Shown piece by piece: positions 45,492-54,849 of a DNA stretch of 64,000 bases. The DNA is taken from positions 1 through 64,000 of the forward strand of contig JAHHQN010000007.1 of NCBI GenBank assembly GCA_020026375.1, written 5' to 3'. The notes below the pieces were generated by a model that was given only the letters and a program-made list of their open reading frames with translations, was not told the DNA's origin and did not search any database. Numbering within the stretch: the stretch's first letter is position 1; every line of letters starts with the position of its first letter. The DNA comes from Alistipes sp. Its GTDB lineage: Bacteria; Bacteroidota; Bacteroidia; Bacteroidales; Rikenellaceae. Position numbers and translations under genes: made by a program.

Positions 45492-48400
45492 ATGAGACTG
45501 ATCAAACTGACCATTCATAACATAACATCTATCGAAGACGCGGTCATCGATTTCGAGAACGGACCTTTGGCCGATGATTCTCTGTTTTTGATGACTGGAA
45601 TAACGGGTTCGGGCAAGTCCTCGATTCTCGATGCCATCTGTCTGGCGCTCTACTGCACGACACCGCGCATGAAGGAGAGCAAGAGCGAGAAGTATGTCGA
45701 CGAAAATGAGACGTTCAATGCCGGAAAGGAGAGCGGCTCGACGGTAGACAGTACCGATGTACGCATGTATATGCGACGTGGGGCCGAGGAGGCTTTCATC
45801 GAGCTGGTTTTCTCCGACAAGGACGATCGGGTGCTGACCTCGCGTTGGAGCTGCTGCCGTGCGAAAAGGGCTCCATACCGCATCAAGGACTATACGATAG
45901 AGCTGACCGGAGCCGACGGTGAGTTGCTGGCCAAGGGTAAGCGTGAGTTTGCCGAGATGATTATCGAGCGGCTGGGCATGACCTTCGAGCAGTTCTGCCG
46001 TACCACGATGTTGGCGCAAGGCGAGTTTACGAAGTTTCTGAAATCGACCGTCGACGAGAAGTCCGCGATTCTGGAGAAGGTGACCGGCACGGAGATATAC
46101 ACACGGATTGGTGCCGAAATCAGCCGTACCTATTCCGAAAAGAAGAGGGTAGTGAGCGACTTGGAGTTGCAGATGGGGGCGATTACGTTGCTCGACGAGG
46201 CGGCGAAGACGGCCATCGGCAATGAAATACACCGCCTGCAGTCGCTCTCCGAAGAGTTGTCGAAGCGGAAGACCCGACTGTCGGAACAACACAAATGGTT
46301 GGTGGACCGACGGGAGTGCGAACGGAGGCTCGCAGAATACACCTCGCGGTTGGCACAACTCCGCAACAGGGAACAGTCGGAGGAGTATGTGGCCGAGCGG
46401 CGTCTTGTCGAGGATTGGGACAAGTGTGCGGTGCGCGAATCGTGGTTGCGCAAAGAGAGTCTGTCGGCGGATTTGCAACGTCTGGAACAGCAGGACGCGA
46501 TGCTCAGACAACGATACGCGGAGCTGCTGCGCGGCATTCGCGGTGAGGAGCAAAAGTATGCGGAACTGGTCGCCCGCCGAGATGCCTGTCGGACCTATCT
46601 TGAGGAAAGGAGCGGCTATGCAGACATGTTCCGTCAGATGGATTCCATAATGATGTTGTTCCATCAGACGGACTCCGCACACCGACAGGCGGAAGATAAC
46701 CGTCTCCGCTGGCAGCAGGCAATGGAGCGAATCCGTGTGGAGGAGCAGGAAATCGGCGGGCAGGTCCTTCAGCGGGAGGAGTTGCAGCAGCTCGATGCGA
46801 AGAACAGGGAAGAGTTGCAGCAGGCGCAGGACGAATTGCGCAAATACGACTTGAAGGCTCTCCAGGCCCGTCAGACGGCAATACGGCATGAGATTACCGC
46901 CTTACAGGAGTTGGTGGAGCTGCACGCAAAATATATGGTGGCCGCGGAGCAACTGGACAAGGTCACGGCGGAGCATCGTGCAGCCCGGGAAGGGGTGGCG
47001 GCCGGCGAAAAGCAGTTGGCGAAGTTGGAGGCGCTTTACATGGCAAGCGAGGAGGAATTCCGCACGCTGGAGCAGGCTGTCGAGCGGCAGAAACTCATGT
47101 GTGACGATGTGATGAAGACCTTGCGCAGCCAGCTGAAAGCGGGAGACACCTGTCCGTTGTGTGGTCAGCAAGTGACGGAAGTGTTGTGTTGTGGCGAGGC
47201 GTTTGAGTCGGTGCTTGCCCCGATGAAACAACATTTGGAGTCGCAACGCCGGAAACGTGACCAGACTTATCGTGACTGTTCGGACAAAAGAGCCGAGCTG
47301 GTGATGGGGCGGCGCGATGTGGCGCGACTCGACGACAAGAGGCTTATGGCCGAGAAGGAGTTGCAGGCGGCTTCAGTCCGATACGAGGAATGTCCGGCCG
47401 GAGCTCCATATCGCGGTCGGAAGAATGTGGAGCAGCTGGTCGGGGAGGATATAAAGACGCTGGAACAGACCATGTTGCAGCTCAATGCACAGATTCAGCA
47501 GGTGGGCGAGTGTCAGGATAATGTTGTGAAGTGCAACAAACAGTGTACGGTGTCGCTTGCTCGACTCGAAAAGGCCGACAAAGAGATACGTGCTGCGGAG
47601 ACACGGATTGCTGAATATAAAACCAATGCCGAGAAATTCAAGGCCAACATTGCTGTCCATGAAGAGACGGTAAAACAGAACCTGAAGCGTCTGGATACGA
47701 TGATTTCCGTTCCGCAATGGCAGGCGATGTATCATCGGTCGTCCGAAGCCTTTTGTCGTGACCTGCAAAGACAGACCGATGAATTTGCTGCAAAGACCGA
47801 AATGCTGGCCGCCTTGTCAGAGAAGATGCGTCTGGAAGAGGTACGTCAGGAAGGGTTGCGCTCGCGCGTGACCTACATTTGTGAAAAGAAACCCTCATGG
47901 GTGGAAATCGTGATTTCGGAGGCGGTATCGCTGCCCGACATAGCATCGTCGGCACATCGTCTGAGTGATGCCGTGACCGACCATGTGAGCCATGTGGAGA
48001 CTCGGCGATGTGAATTGTCCGTTGAGGAGTCCCGAATTGGCACATACCTGCAACAGAGTGATGCCGTGTCGGAGGAGCGGATTGCACAGTTGGCCGCCAT
48101 AAGTCCCGAAACCGTGAATCGGGTGAAGAATGCCCACACGGCCTACCTCGAGCAACTGACGGCATTGAAGGCCAACGAAGAGGCCGTGAGAAAGGATTTG
48201 GAGCATTTGGAACAGGACAAGCCCCAGTTTGAAGAGGGAATGAATGACCTTGAGACGCTCGCCTGTCATCTCACGGCATTGGAACAGGAACAGTCGGAGG
48301 TGGCACGTGCCATCGGCGGCGAGCAGAACAAGCTTGACAGGGACGCGGAGGAGAACCTGCGCCATCAGGCTGTGGCCGACAAGGTGTCGAAAGCCAAGGC

Positions 48401-48926
48401 CGAGCGTGAGAAGTGGTATGAGTTGAATACACTGTTTGGAGTGGGCGAGGGCAAGAACTTCAGAATCATTGCGCAAAGCTACATCTTGAAGGAGTTGATA
48501 CGCAGTGCCAACCGATATCTGACCACGCTGACTTCACGTTATGAACTGGTGTGTCAGTCGGGTTTGCTGGTTATCCTCCTCAAGGACAACGATGCCGGAG
48601 GAGTGGTACGTCCGGTGACCACCATTTCGGGCGGCGAGAGTTTCCTGGTGTCGCTCTCCCTGGCTTTGGGACTCTCGGCCTTGGGAAGCAGCAATGTGGC
48701 GATGGACATCCTCTTTATCGACGAGGGCTTCGGTACGTTGGATAGCACACACCTCAACACGGTGATGGACACTCTCGAGAAGCTTCACCTTATGGGCGGT
48801 CGCAAGGTGGGCGTCATCAGTCATGTGGAGAGCCTCAAGGAGCGGTTGACCACCCAGATACGGCTTGTGCGTGAGAATACGACCAAGAGCAGAGTGGAGG
48901 TGGTAAGCACCCTCGGCAAGGAATAA
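45492..48926 (+). CDS. sbcC: DNA repair ATPase subunit SbcC (Rad50-like)
   Basis: SMC-like ATPase partner of SbcD, 1144 residues. Walker A is GITGSGKSSILDAI near residue 36. Long coiled coils flank the zinc hook CPLCGQ (first Cys at residue 554). The C-terminal signature TISGGESFLVSLSLALGLS and Walker B DILFIDEGFGTLD complete the head. Architecture and partner gene leave little doubt. A terminator follows at once. Confidence 0.96.
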   Translation: MRLIKLTIHNITSIEDAVIDFENGPLADDSLFLMTGITGSGKSSILDAICLALYCTTPRMKESKSEKYVDENETFNAGKESGSTVDSTDVRMYMRRGAEEAFIELVFSDKDDRVLTSRWSCCRAKRAPYRIKDYTIELTGADGELLAKGKREFAEMIIERLGMTFEQFCRTTMLAQGEFTKFLKSTVDEKSAILEKVTGTEIYTRIGAEISRTYSEKKRVVSDLELQMGAITLLDEAAKTAIGNEIHRLQSLSEELSKRKTRLSEQHKWLVDRRECERRLAEYTSRLAQLRNREQSEEYVAERRLVEDWDKCAVRESWLRKESLSADLQRLEQQDAMLRQRYAELLRGIRGEEQKYAELVARRDACRTYLEERSGYADMFRQMDSIMMLFHQTDSAHRQAEDNRLRWQQAMERIRVEEQEIGGQVLQREELQQLDAKNREELQQAQDELRKYDLKALQARQTAIRHEITALQELVELHAKYMVAAEQLDKVTAEHRAAREGVAAGEKQLAKLEALYMASEEEFRTLEQAVERQKLMCDDVMKTLRSQLKAGDTCPLCGQQVTEVLCCGEAFESVLAPMKQHLESQRRKRDQTYRDCSDKRAELVMGRRDVARLDDKRLMAEKELQAASVRYEECPAGAPYRGRKNVEQLVGEDIKTLEQTMLQLNAQIQQVGECQDNVVKCNKQCTVSLARLEKADKEIRAAETRIAEYKTNAEKFKANIAVHEETVKQNLKRLDTMISVPQWQAMYHRSSEAFCRDLQRQTDEFAAKTEMLAALSEKMRLEEVRQEGLRSRVTYICEKKPSWVEIVISEAVSLPDIASSAHRLSDAVTDHVSHVETRRCELSVEESRIGTYLQQSDAVSEERIAQLAAISPETVNRVKNAHTAYLEQLTALKANEEAVRKDLEHLEQDKPQFEEGMNDLETLACHLTALEQEQSEVARAIGGEQNKLDRDAEENLRHQAVADKVSKAKAEREKWYELNTLFGVGEGKNFRIIAQSYILKELIRSANRYLTTLTSRYELVCQSGLLVILLKDNDAGGVVRPVTTISGGESFLVSLSLALGLSALGSSNVAMDILFIDEGFGTLDSTHLNTVMDTLEKLHLMGGRKVGVISHVESLKERLTTQIRLVRENTTKSRVEVVSTLGKE

Positions 48927-48930
48927 ATTA

Positions 48931-48961
48931 AAAAATCCGCCGGAGAACCCGGCGGATTTTT
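48931..48961 (+). terminator. Terminator after sbcC
   Basis: AAAAATCCGCCGG pairs with CCGGCGGATTTTT across a short loop, right after the sbcC stop; the right arm ends in five T residues. Confidence 0.92.
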
Positions 48962-49136
48962 CACACACAAACATTAACAATACAAACAATGAATGGCTGA
49001 ATAAAATCATTGTTATTTTCTGATGCAAAGATGACCGAAAAAATAATTTTGGGCAATCACCATTTGCAGGTATTTTGGAAAGCGGAGAAGGCGTGAAAAA
49101 AATGCGGCGATGAACGGAATTATGCCGTTTAATTGT

Positions 49137-49166
49137 TTTGATATTAAATTTTCTGCACTATCTTTG
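49137..49166 (+). promoter_or_regulatory. Promoter of rho
   Basis: TTTG (49137-49140), an 18-base spacer, then TATCTTTG (49159-49166): a perfect Bacteroidota promoter. It puts the transcript start near 49173, which rules out the ATG at 49169 as the rho start and supports 49226, with a leader of about 50 bases. Confidence 0.85.
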
Positions 49167-49225
49167 CGATGATATTCCAGCAATCGGACGTCCGTCCGAT
49201 AACTAAATCTCAATTTGATAATAAT

Positions 49226-50998
49226 ATGCAAGACCTGAAAGCGCTCGAAGACAAGAAACTGGTTGAGTTGCGGACGATAGCCAAAACTTTTGGTATCCGT
49301 AATACGACAATCATGAAAAAGAGCGAAATAATAGAGAAAATTGTCAGTCTTGCCCAGTCGGGTGAAATAAAAGACAATGCTGCACCTGTTGAGGCGGTGA
49401 ATCCCGTGGCCGCAGGTGTGGAGGAGAAGCCCAGAACCCCGCGGGGAAGAAGACCCCGTGTCGAGAAAGCGGTTAGAAATGAGAAGCCGGCAACTGCGGA
49501 GACCCTTGTTCAGGAGTCCTCTTCGCAGGAGGATAATGCAGCAGATAAGACTCCTCGCAAGCGTATGAAGTTGCGAGAGGAGAAATCGCGCAGAGAAGAG
49601 GGTGGCGATGCAGCATCGAACAAGCATGCGCGCACGAGAAAGACCCGTTATGTGAAGAACGATGCACAGGAAAAGCCTGCGGCAGCGGAGGAGAGTCACA
49701 ATACTTCGGTATCGGATAGCGACGAAACACCGGTGGTTGAGACTCCGTCGAAGTTCCGTCATCACAAAAACTATACACCCGATGCTGTTCCTGCAATGGA
49801 AAATGCCGAGCCTGTAGTGGAGGAGATGGAACAACCTGCTGTGGCGGAAGAAGAGGAGGAGGTAATCACCAAGGACGATTTCGCCGGTGAGATTGTCGGC
49901 GAAGGCGTGTTGGAGATTATGCCCGACGGCTACGGATTCCTTCGTTCGGCCGACTACAACTACCTCAATTCTCCCGATGATATATATGTATCCCCCTCGC
50001 AAATCAAGCTCTTTGGTCTGAAGTCGGGTGATACGGTCAACGGAGCCATTCGTCCCCCGAAGGAGGGCGAGAAGTATTTCCCGCTGGTGCGTGTCAACGA
50101 AATCAACGGACTGGCTCCCGAATATATCCGCGACCGCGTGCAGTTCGAGTACATGACCCCGCTGTTCCCCAGCGAGAAGTTCTGTCTGACGGGCAACGGC
50201 CATAACAACCTCTCGAACCGTATCGTGGATTTGTTCTCACCCATCGGCAAGGGACAGCGTGCACTGATTGTGGCGCAGCCCAAGACCGGTAAGACCATGT
50301 TGTTGCAGTCGATTGCCAATGCCATTGCCGACAATCACCCCGAGGTCTATATGATTGTGCTGCTCATCGATGAGCGTCCGGAGGAGGTGACCGAAATGGC
50401 ACGCAACGTGAAGGCCGAGGTGGTGGCTTCGACCTTCGACGAGCAGGCTTCACGCCATGTGAAGGTGGCCGAAATGGTGTTGGACAAGGCCAAGCGTATG
50501 GTGGAGTGTGGCCACGATGTGGTGATTTTCCTCGATTCGATTACCCGTTTGGCGCGTGCCTACAACTCTGTGCAGCCGGCTTCGGGCAAGGTGCTGTCGG
50601 GTGGTGTTGATGCCAACGCACTCCACAAGCCCAAGCGTTTCTTCGGTGCTGCGCGCAATACCGAGGAGAAAGGTTCGCTGACCATCATCGCCACGGCACT
50701 CATCGACACGGGTTCGAAGATGGACGAGGTGATTTTCGAGGAGTTCAAGGGTACGGGCAACATGGAGTTGCAGCTGGACCGCAAACTGGCCAACAAACGC
50801 ATCTATCCGGCGGTCGATGTCATCGCGTCGGGTACACGCCGTGAGGATTTGCTCCTCTCGCGCGAGGTGATGAGCCGTACATGGGTCTTGAGAAAATATC
50901 TGTCCGACATGACGCCTGTTGAGGCGATGGAGTTCCTGCAGAAGCAGATGAACCTGACGGAGAACAATGAAGAGTTCTTGGCGACAATGAACCAATAG
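49226..50998 (+). CDS. rho: Transcription termination factor Rho
   Basis: Hexameric RNA helicase for factor-dependent termination. From the ATG at 49226 it has 590 residues. The N-terminal Rho-N helix domain is MQDLKALEDKKLVELRTIA. A long charged, low-complexity insertion (about residues 60-205, rich in Glu, Lys, Arg and Pro) follows, as often seen in Bacteroidota Rho. Then come the RNA-binding cold-shock-like domain (GYGFLRSADYNYLNSPDD) and the ATPase core with Walker A QPKTGKTMLLQS and IVLLIDERPEEVTEM. Assignment is secure. Confidence 0.97.
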   Translation: MQDLKALEDKKLVELRTIAKTFGIRNTTIMKKSEIIEKIVSLAQSGEIKDNAAPVEAVNPVAAGVEEKPRTPRGRRPRVEKAVRNEKPATAETLVQESSSQEDNAADKTPRKRMKLREEKSRREEGGDAASNKHARTRKTRYVKNDAQEKPAAAEESHNTSVSDSDETPVVETPSKFRHHKNYTPDAVPAMENAEPVVEEMEQPAVAEEEEEVITKDDFAGEIVGEGVLEIMPDGYGFLRSADYNYLNSPDDIYVSPSQIKLFGLKSGDTVNGAIRPPKEGEKYFPLVRVNEINGLAPEYIRDRVQFEYMTPLFPSEKFCLTGNGHNNLSNRIVDLFSPIGKGQRALIVAQPKTGKTMLLQSIANAIADNHPEVYMIVLLIDERPEEVTEMARNVKAEVVASTFDEQASRHVKVAEMVLDKAKRMVECGHDVVIFLDSITRLARAYNSVQPASGKVLSGGVDANALHKPKRFFGAARNTEEKGSLTIIATALIDTGSKMDEVIFEEFKGTGNMELQLDRKLANKRIYPAVDVIASGTRREDLLLSREVMSRTWVLRKYLSDMTPVEAMEFLQKQMNLTENNEEFLATMNQ

Positions 50999-51029
50999 TC
51001 CAATATTACAACTTAACAAACAGAAGAAA

Positions 51030-51800
51030 ATGAAGAAGTTATTGATGTTGATGGCCTGTCTGTCGATGGTCAACGGCGCATTTGCGTGGGGACAGAAAGG
51101 TCACGATGTGACAGCCTACATCGCCGAGTGTCATTTGACCAAGAAGGCTGCGGACAAGGTTACCGAAGTGCTGGAGGGCCATTCGCCCGTCTACTATGCC
51201 AACTGGATGGATTCGGCCAGCCATACTCCCGAATTTGCCTACACCAAGACATGGCACTATTTCAATATTGACGAGGGTTTCACCTATGAGAATATGGAGC
51301 GCAACCCCAAGGGTGATGTGGTCAAGGCCGTGAAGGAGTTGTACGCCAATCTCAAGAGCGGCAAGCTCTCGAAAGAGGAGGAGAATATCCAGCTCAAGTT
51401 CCTGATTCACCTGGTGGGTGACATGCACTGCCCGATGCACGCCGGCAGAAAGAGCGATAGAGGCGGTAACATGCGCCCTGTGAAGATGTTCTCGAAGAAC
51501 ACCAATCTCCATTCGGTGTGGGATACCGACCTTCCGGAGTCGGTCCACAAGTGGAGCTACACCGAGTGGCAGCAGCAGATTGACCGCGCAAGCAAGAGCG
51601 AGGAGAAAGCGATTGTGGCCGGTACTCCCGATGACTGGATGCAGGAGACCCACGCCGTATGTGAGGAAATCTACGGTTTCTCGCCGGAGGGCAAACGCAT
51701 CTCCTACGACTATCTGGACAAGTATCGTCCCGTGGTGGAGAAGCAGTTCCTCAGAGCTGGCCTTCGTCTGGCAAAGCTGCTCAACGATATTTACAACTAA
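51030..51800 (+). CDS. S1/P1 family nuclease
   Basis: Exported zinc-dependent single-strand nuclease/3'-nucleotidase, 256 residues. The signal peptide ends GAFA, leaving the mature N-terminal Trp (WGQKGHD) that serves as a zinc ligand in this family. Further ligands lie in FLIHLVGDMHCPMHAGRKSD and the NLHSVWDTDL block. Probably periplasmic nucleic-acid scavenging. It begins 31 bases after rho and may be read from the rho promoter; a terminator follows. Confidence 0.92.
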   Translation: MKKLLMLMACLSMVNGAFAWGQKGHDVTAYIAECHLTKKAADKVTEVLEGHSPVYYANWMDSASHTPEFAYTKTWHYFNIDEGFTYENMERNPKGDVVKAVKELYANLKSGKLSKEEENIQLKFLIHLVGDMHCPMHAGRKSDRGGNMRPVKMFSKNTNLHSVWDTDLPESVHKWSYTEWQQQIDRASKSEEKAIVAGTPDDWMQETHAVCEEIYGFSPEGKRISYDYLDKYRPVVEKQFLRAGLRLAKLLNDIYN

Positions 51801-51824
51801 TCGGGCGCTTGTCCCCGATGTTTC

Positions 51825-51874
51825 AAAAAGACCGGAATCGCCGATTTGTTGGTATTTCCGGCCTTTTTGTTTTT
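51825..51874 (+). terminator. Terminator after the S1/P1 nuclease gene
   Basis: AAAAAGACCGGAAT pairs imperfectly with ATTTCCGGCCTTTTT, followed by more T residues. A smaller hairpin (ATCGGG with CCCGAT) precedes it. Confidence 0.75.
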
Positions 51875-51892
51875 TTATTGCAGGGCTACTCT

Positions 51893-51922
51893 TTTGAGAG
51901 AGGGATATATTTTTTATCTTTG
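51893..51922 (+). promoter_or_regulatory. Promoter of the acyltransferase gene
   Basis: TTTG (51893-51896), an 18-base spacer, then TATCTTTG (51915-51922). It leaves a very short leader before the ATG at 51935 or 51944, and excludes the more upstream in-frame ATG at 51809. Confidence 0.85.
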
Positions 51923-51934
51923 CCGACAATAAAA

Positions 51935-52870
51935 ATGCGTATAATGAAAATACTCTATTATATTTTATTCTCATTCTGGTATTTATTGTCGCTGCTGCCT
52001 TTCTGGCTGCTCTATTTCATCTCCGACGGCATCTACTATCTGCTCTATTATGTTATCCGCTATCGCAGGGCCATTGTGCGTAAGAATCTGGTGTCGTCAT
52101 TCCCCGAAAAAAGCATCGACGAGATTATTGCAATCGAGAAGGAGTTTTATTCGTTTTTCTGTGATTTGGTCGTCGAGACGGTCAAGATGTTTTCCATCGG
52201 CAAGAAGAACATGGCGCGCCGCATGAAGTTCGAGAATGTCGACGAAATCCACAAGGCCTTCGATTCGGGTCGTCCCTGCACACTCTATCTGGGACACTAC
52301 TGCAACTGGGAGTGGATCAGTTCGCTGCCCATGCACCTCGATCTGGTCAATGGCGGACAGATATATCACCCGTTGGAAAACAAGGTTTTCGACCGCCTGC
52401 TGCTCTATTCGCGCGGTCGTTTCAATTCACAGTCGGTGAGCATGAAGGAGACCTATTCCACCATTCTCGAGTGGCAGAAGAACAGTCCGCGCAATGTCAT
52501 GGGATACATTTCCGACCAGATACCGCTCTACAACAGCATGCACTATTGGCCGTTCTTCCTCAACCACGACACTCCGGCATTTACGGGTGCGGAGCGCATG
52601 TCGCGACTCATCGATGCTGCATGTTTCTATGTCGACATCTCTCGTCCGCGCCGAGGTTACTATGTGGCGCGTTTCGTCAAACTGACCGATTCGGCCAAGA
52701 GTCTGAAGAAGTTTGAACTCACGGAGATGTATTTCCGTGCGCTGGAGAACTCCATCAAACGCAATCCTCCCTATTGGCTGTGGTCTCACAACCGCTGGAA
52801 GCGTACACGTGCCGACTTCGAGAGGTACTACTCCGAGGAGGAAAGAAACAGAATATTGAGCAAATTATAA
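51935..52870 (+). CDS. LpxL/HtrB-type lysophospholipid/lipid A acyltransferase
   Basis: Membrane-anchored acyltransferase adding a secondary acyl chain, probably to lipid A. The N-terminus is a hydrophobic anchor (ILFSFWYLLSLLPFWLLYFI). The catalytic HX4E motif is in YLGHYCNWEW near residue 117, and the late block PPYWLWSHNRWKRTR is typical of the family. Length is 311 residues from 51935, or 308 from 51944. It has its own promoter and terminator. Confidence 0.88.
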   Translation: MRIMKILYYILFSFWYLLSLLPFWLLYFISDGIYYLLYYVIRYRRAIVRKNLVSSFPEKSIDEIIAIEKEFYSFFCDLVVETVKMFSIGKKNMARRMKFENVDEIHKAFDSGRPCTLYLGHYCNWEWISSLPMHLDLVNGGQIYHPLENKVFDRLLLYSRGRFNSQSVSMKETYSTILEWQKNSPRNVMGYISDQIPLYNSMHYWPFFLNHDTPAFTGAERMSRLIDAACFYVDISRPRRGYYVARFVKLTDSAKSLKKFELTEMYFRALENSIKRNPPYWLWSHNRWKRTRADFERYYSEEERNRILSKL

Positions 52871-52886
52871 ATCAGCGGCATAGCAT

Positions 52887-52916
52887 GGCCGGACCTTGCG
52901 GGGTCCGGCCTTTTTT
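52887..52916 (+). terminator. Terminator after the acyltransferase gene
   Basis: GGCCGGACC pairs with GGTCCGGCC over a six-base loop, followed by six T residues. Confidence 0.93.
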
Positions 52917-53000
52917 GTGGCGACAGGTGACGGGGAGCGGAAAACGGAATGGGAAAAATCGGACTTCAAATGAGGTGTGACACGACATTTTTACAAGGAA

Positions 53001-53034
53001 TTGAACTCTTTTACCGAAAAAATATGTAACTTTG
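53001..53034 (+). promoter_or_regulatory. Promoter of the MFS-phoH-pepD gene run
   Basis: TTG (53001-53003), a 23-base spacer, then TAACTTTG (53027-53034), 18 bases before the ATG at 53053. The spacer is at the long end of the usual range. Confidence 0.65.
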
Positions 53035-53052
53035 ACTGTTATATATAATATT

Positions 53053-54234
53053 ATGGTTACACAAAAAGTCAATAAGCAGTTGTTGATACCTGCTTTGTTC
53101 GGATTCTTTATTATGGGATTCTGCGATATCGTTGCCCCCATTACGGGCAGTGTCATCGTCAACGAATTTCCCGCAGAGCAGGGAGGAGCCGTCTTCTTCC
53201 TGCCTACAATGGTGTTCTTTTGGTTTTTGTTCCTTTCGGTTCCCATATCCTCGCTGATGAACCATATCGGACGCAAGTCCACGGCCTTCATCGGTTATGC
53301 TCTGACTCTGGCCGGCCTGTTGTTGCCGTTGGGCATGGGCGATACCCCCTCGCTGGAGTGGTATTACGTTGCCTTCGGTGTACTGGGTTTGGGTAATACT
53401 TTCGTGCAGGTGTCGATGAATCCCCTGTTGGCGACCATCGTTCCGGCTGAGAAGATGACCAGCTATCTGACCATCGGTCAGGTATTCCGCAATACGGCCC
53501 TCATGCTGGTGGGACCGCTTGTTACCTGCGCCGTGTATCTGTGGGGCGAGGGTTCTGTGCTGGCATGGCACAATATTCTCTACATCTATGCCGGATTCAC
53601 CCTCATCGGCGGTCTGCTGCTGCAATGCGCCCACATGCCCAAGTCGGAGAACAAGGACCGTGCTGCCAGCTTCGCGGACTGCTTCAAGTTGCTGCGCAAC
53701 AAGGTGGTGCTGATTTCGGCACTGGGTATCGCCTGTTTCATCGCTGCCGATATCGGTGTGAACTTCGTGGCCGGAAAACTCATCGACACTTCGTCGTCGA
53801 TTCTCACCTCCACGGGTTTCTATATCTGCCGAATCATCGGCACACTGATTGGTGCGTGGGTGCTGATGCGCGTTTCCGACGTGAAATACCTGCGCTGGAA
53901 CATGGCTCTGGCGCTCCTGTTGTGCGTGGTACTCTTTCTGTGGAGTAATCCCGTAGCGGTTTATGCCGCCATGGGCTTCATGGGCTTCGCCATGTCGTGT
54001 GTCTTTGCCACCTTCTATGCCGCAGCCACCAAGGCCGAGCCGGAGAAGGCCAATGCCGTGGCCGGATTGATGATTATGGCTATTTCGGGCGGCGGCGTTG
54101 CCTGTCCTGCCTGCGGAAGCATCATCTCGATGTTCGACGACCGGAGTCAGATGGGTCTGTTGTTCGTCATTGTGTGTGTGATGTATATGTTATGGGCTTC
54201 ATTCAAACTTAAAACAGAAAATAAAAATGCGTAA
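53053..54234 (+). CDS. MFS transporter, FucP/sugar-porter-like
   Basis: Inner-membrane protein of 393 residues with about 12 hydrophobic segments, starting LIPALFGFFIMGFCDIVAP. The early blocks GNTFVQVSMNPLLATIVP and the helix-rich layout resemble fucose/glucose-galactose H+ symporters of the FucP group. Substrate is not determined. I start at the ATG 53053; an upstream TTG lies in the -7 box. The next gene overlaps its 3' end by 8 bases. Confidence 0.8.
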   Translation: MVTQKVNKQLLIPALFGFFIMGFCDIVAPITGSVIVNEFPAEQGGAVFFLPTMVFFWFLFLSVPISSLMNHIGRKSTAFIGYALTLAGLLLPLGMGDTPSLEWYYVAFGVLGLGNTFVQVSMNPLLATIVPAEKMTSYLTIGQVFRNTALMLVGPLVTCAVYLWGEGSVLAWHNILYIYAGFTLIGGLLLQCAHMPKSENKDRAASFADCFKLLRNKVVLISALGIACFIAADIGVNFVAGKLIDTSSSILTSTGFYICRIIGTLIGAWVLMRVSDVKYLRWNMALALLLCVVLFLWSNPVAVYAAMGFMGFAMSCVFATFYAAATKAEPEKANAVAGLMIMAISGGGVACPACGSIISMFDDRSQMGLLFVIVCVMYMLWASFKLKTENKNA

Positions 54235-54844
54235 ATTATTTGTAATATTGATGATGCTGGCCGCCACAGGCACAGCTCTTGCACAACGTCACAACGGCGG
54301 AGGACATCTCCCGCGTGTGAGAATCGAGTGGGGTGCCATCGGAGGTATCAATGTCCCCAACTATACCACCAACATGCAGATTGCCGATATCGGTGAGCGC
54401 ATGGGTTGGCAGGCCGGTATCGTGACGGCGGTCAACTTCGGCGCGTTTGCCATCGAGCCGCAGATTCTCTATGTGCGCAACGGTATCAGAATCAACTACT
54501 ACGGCGAAGAACGCACCAGTGTGCGACTGCGCTCCAACTCCATTGATGTTCCCGTGCTGGCTTCGCTCCGACTGCTCCGCCCCGTGCGTTTCTATGCCGG
54601 TCCGGTGTTCACGGTGATGAATGACTGCAAGCAGAAATCGGGTGGCGATCTGCTGGATTTCGGCCGTATCCGTCCGACCATTTCGTTCGCGGCAGGTGTG
54701 GGGGTACAGCTGGGCCACATGCTGCTCGACCTGCGATACAACGGTCAGTTCCGTGCAAAGCACGACGTGGTACTGCCCGACGGCAACTATCTGAAGAAAC
54801 TCCGCTCCTATAATGTAGCATTCAGTGTAGGTTATTTATTCTAA
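54227..54844 (+). CDS. PorT-like outer-membrane beta-barrel protein
   Basis: A 205-residue exported barrel with signal peptide ending TALA (then Q). The mature strands include VRIEWGAIGGINVPNYTT, WQAGIVTAVNFGAFAIEPQI and LGHMLLDLRYNGQFR, with C-terminal YNVAFSVGYLF ending in Phe. This fits the small PorT/OMP_b-brl_2 barrels of Bacteroidota. It starts within the last codons of the MFS gene and lies 5 bases before phoH. Function unknown. Confidence 0.8.
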   Translation: MRKLFVILMMLAATGTALAQRHNGGGHLPRVRIEWGAIGGINVPNYTTNMQIADIGERMGWQAGIVTAVNFGAFAIEPQILYVRNGIRINYYGEERTSVRLRSNSIDVPVLASLRLLRPVRFYAGPVFTVMNDCKQKSGGDLLDFGRIRPTISFAAGVGVQLGHMLLDLRYNGQFRAKHDVVLPDGNYLKKLRSYNVAFSVGYLF

Positions 54845-54849
54845 ACGAT

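Noticed and set aside
49169..49225. Upstream in-frame ATG extension of rho
   Set aside because: It begins 3 bases after the -7 box, before or at the likely transcript start, and the added residues do not look like a Rho N-terminus.
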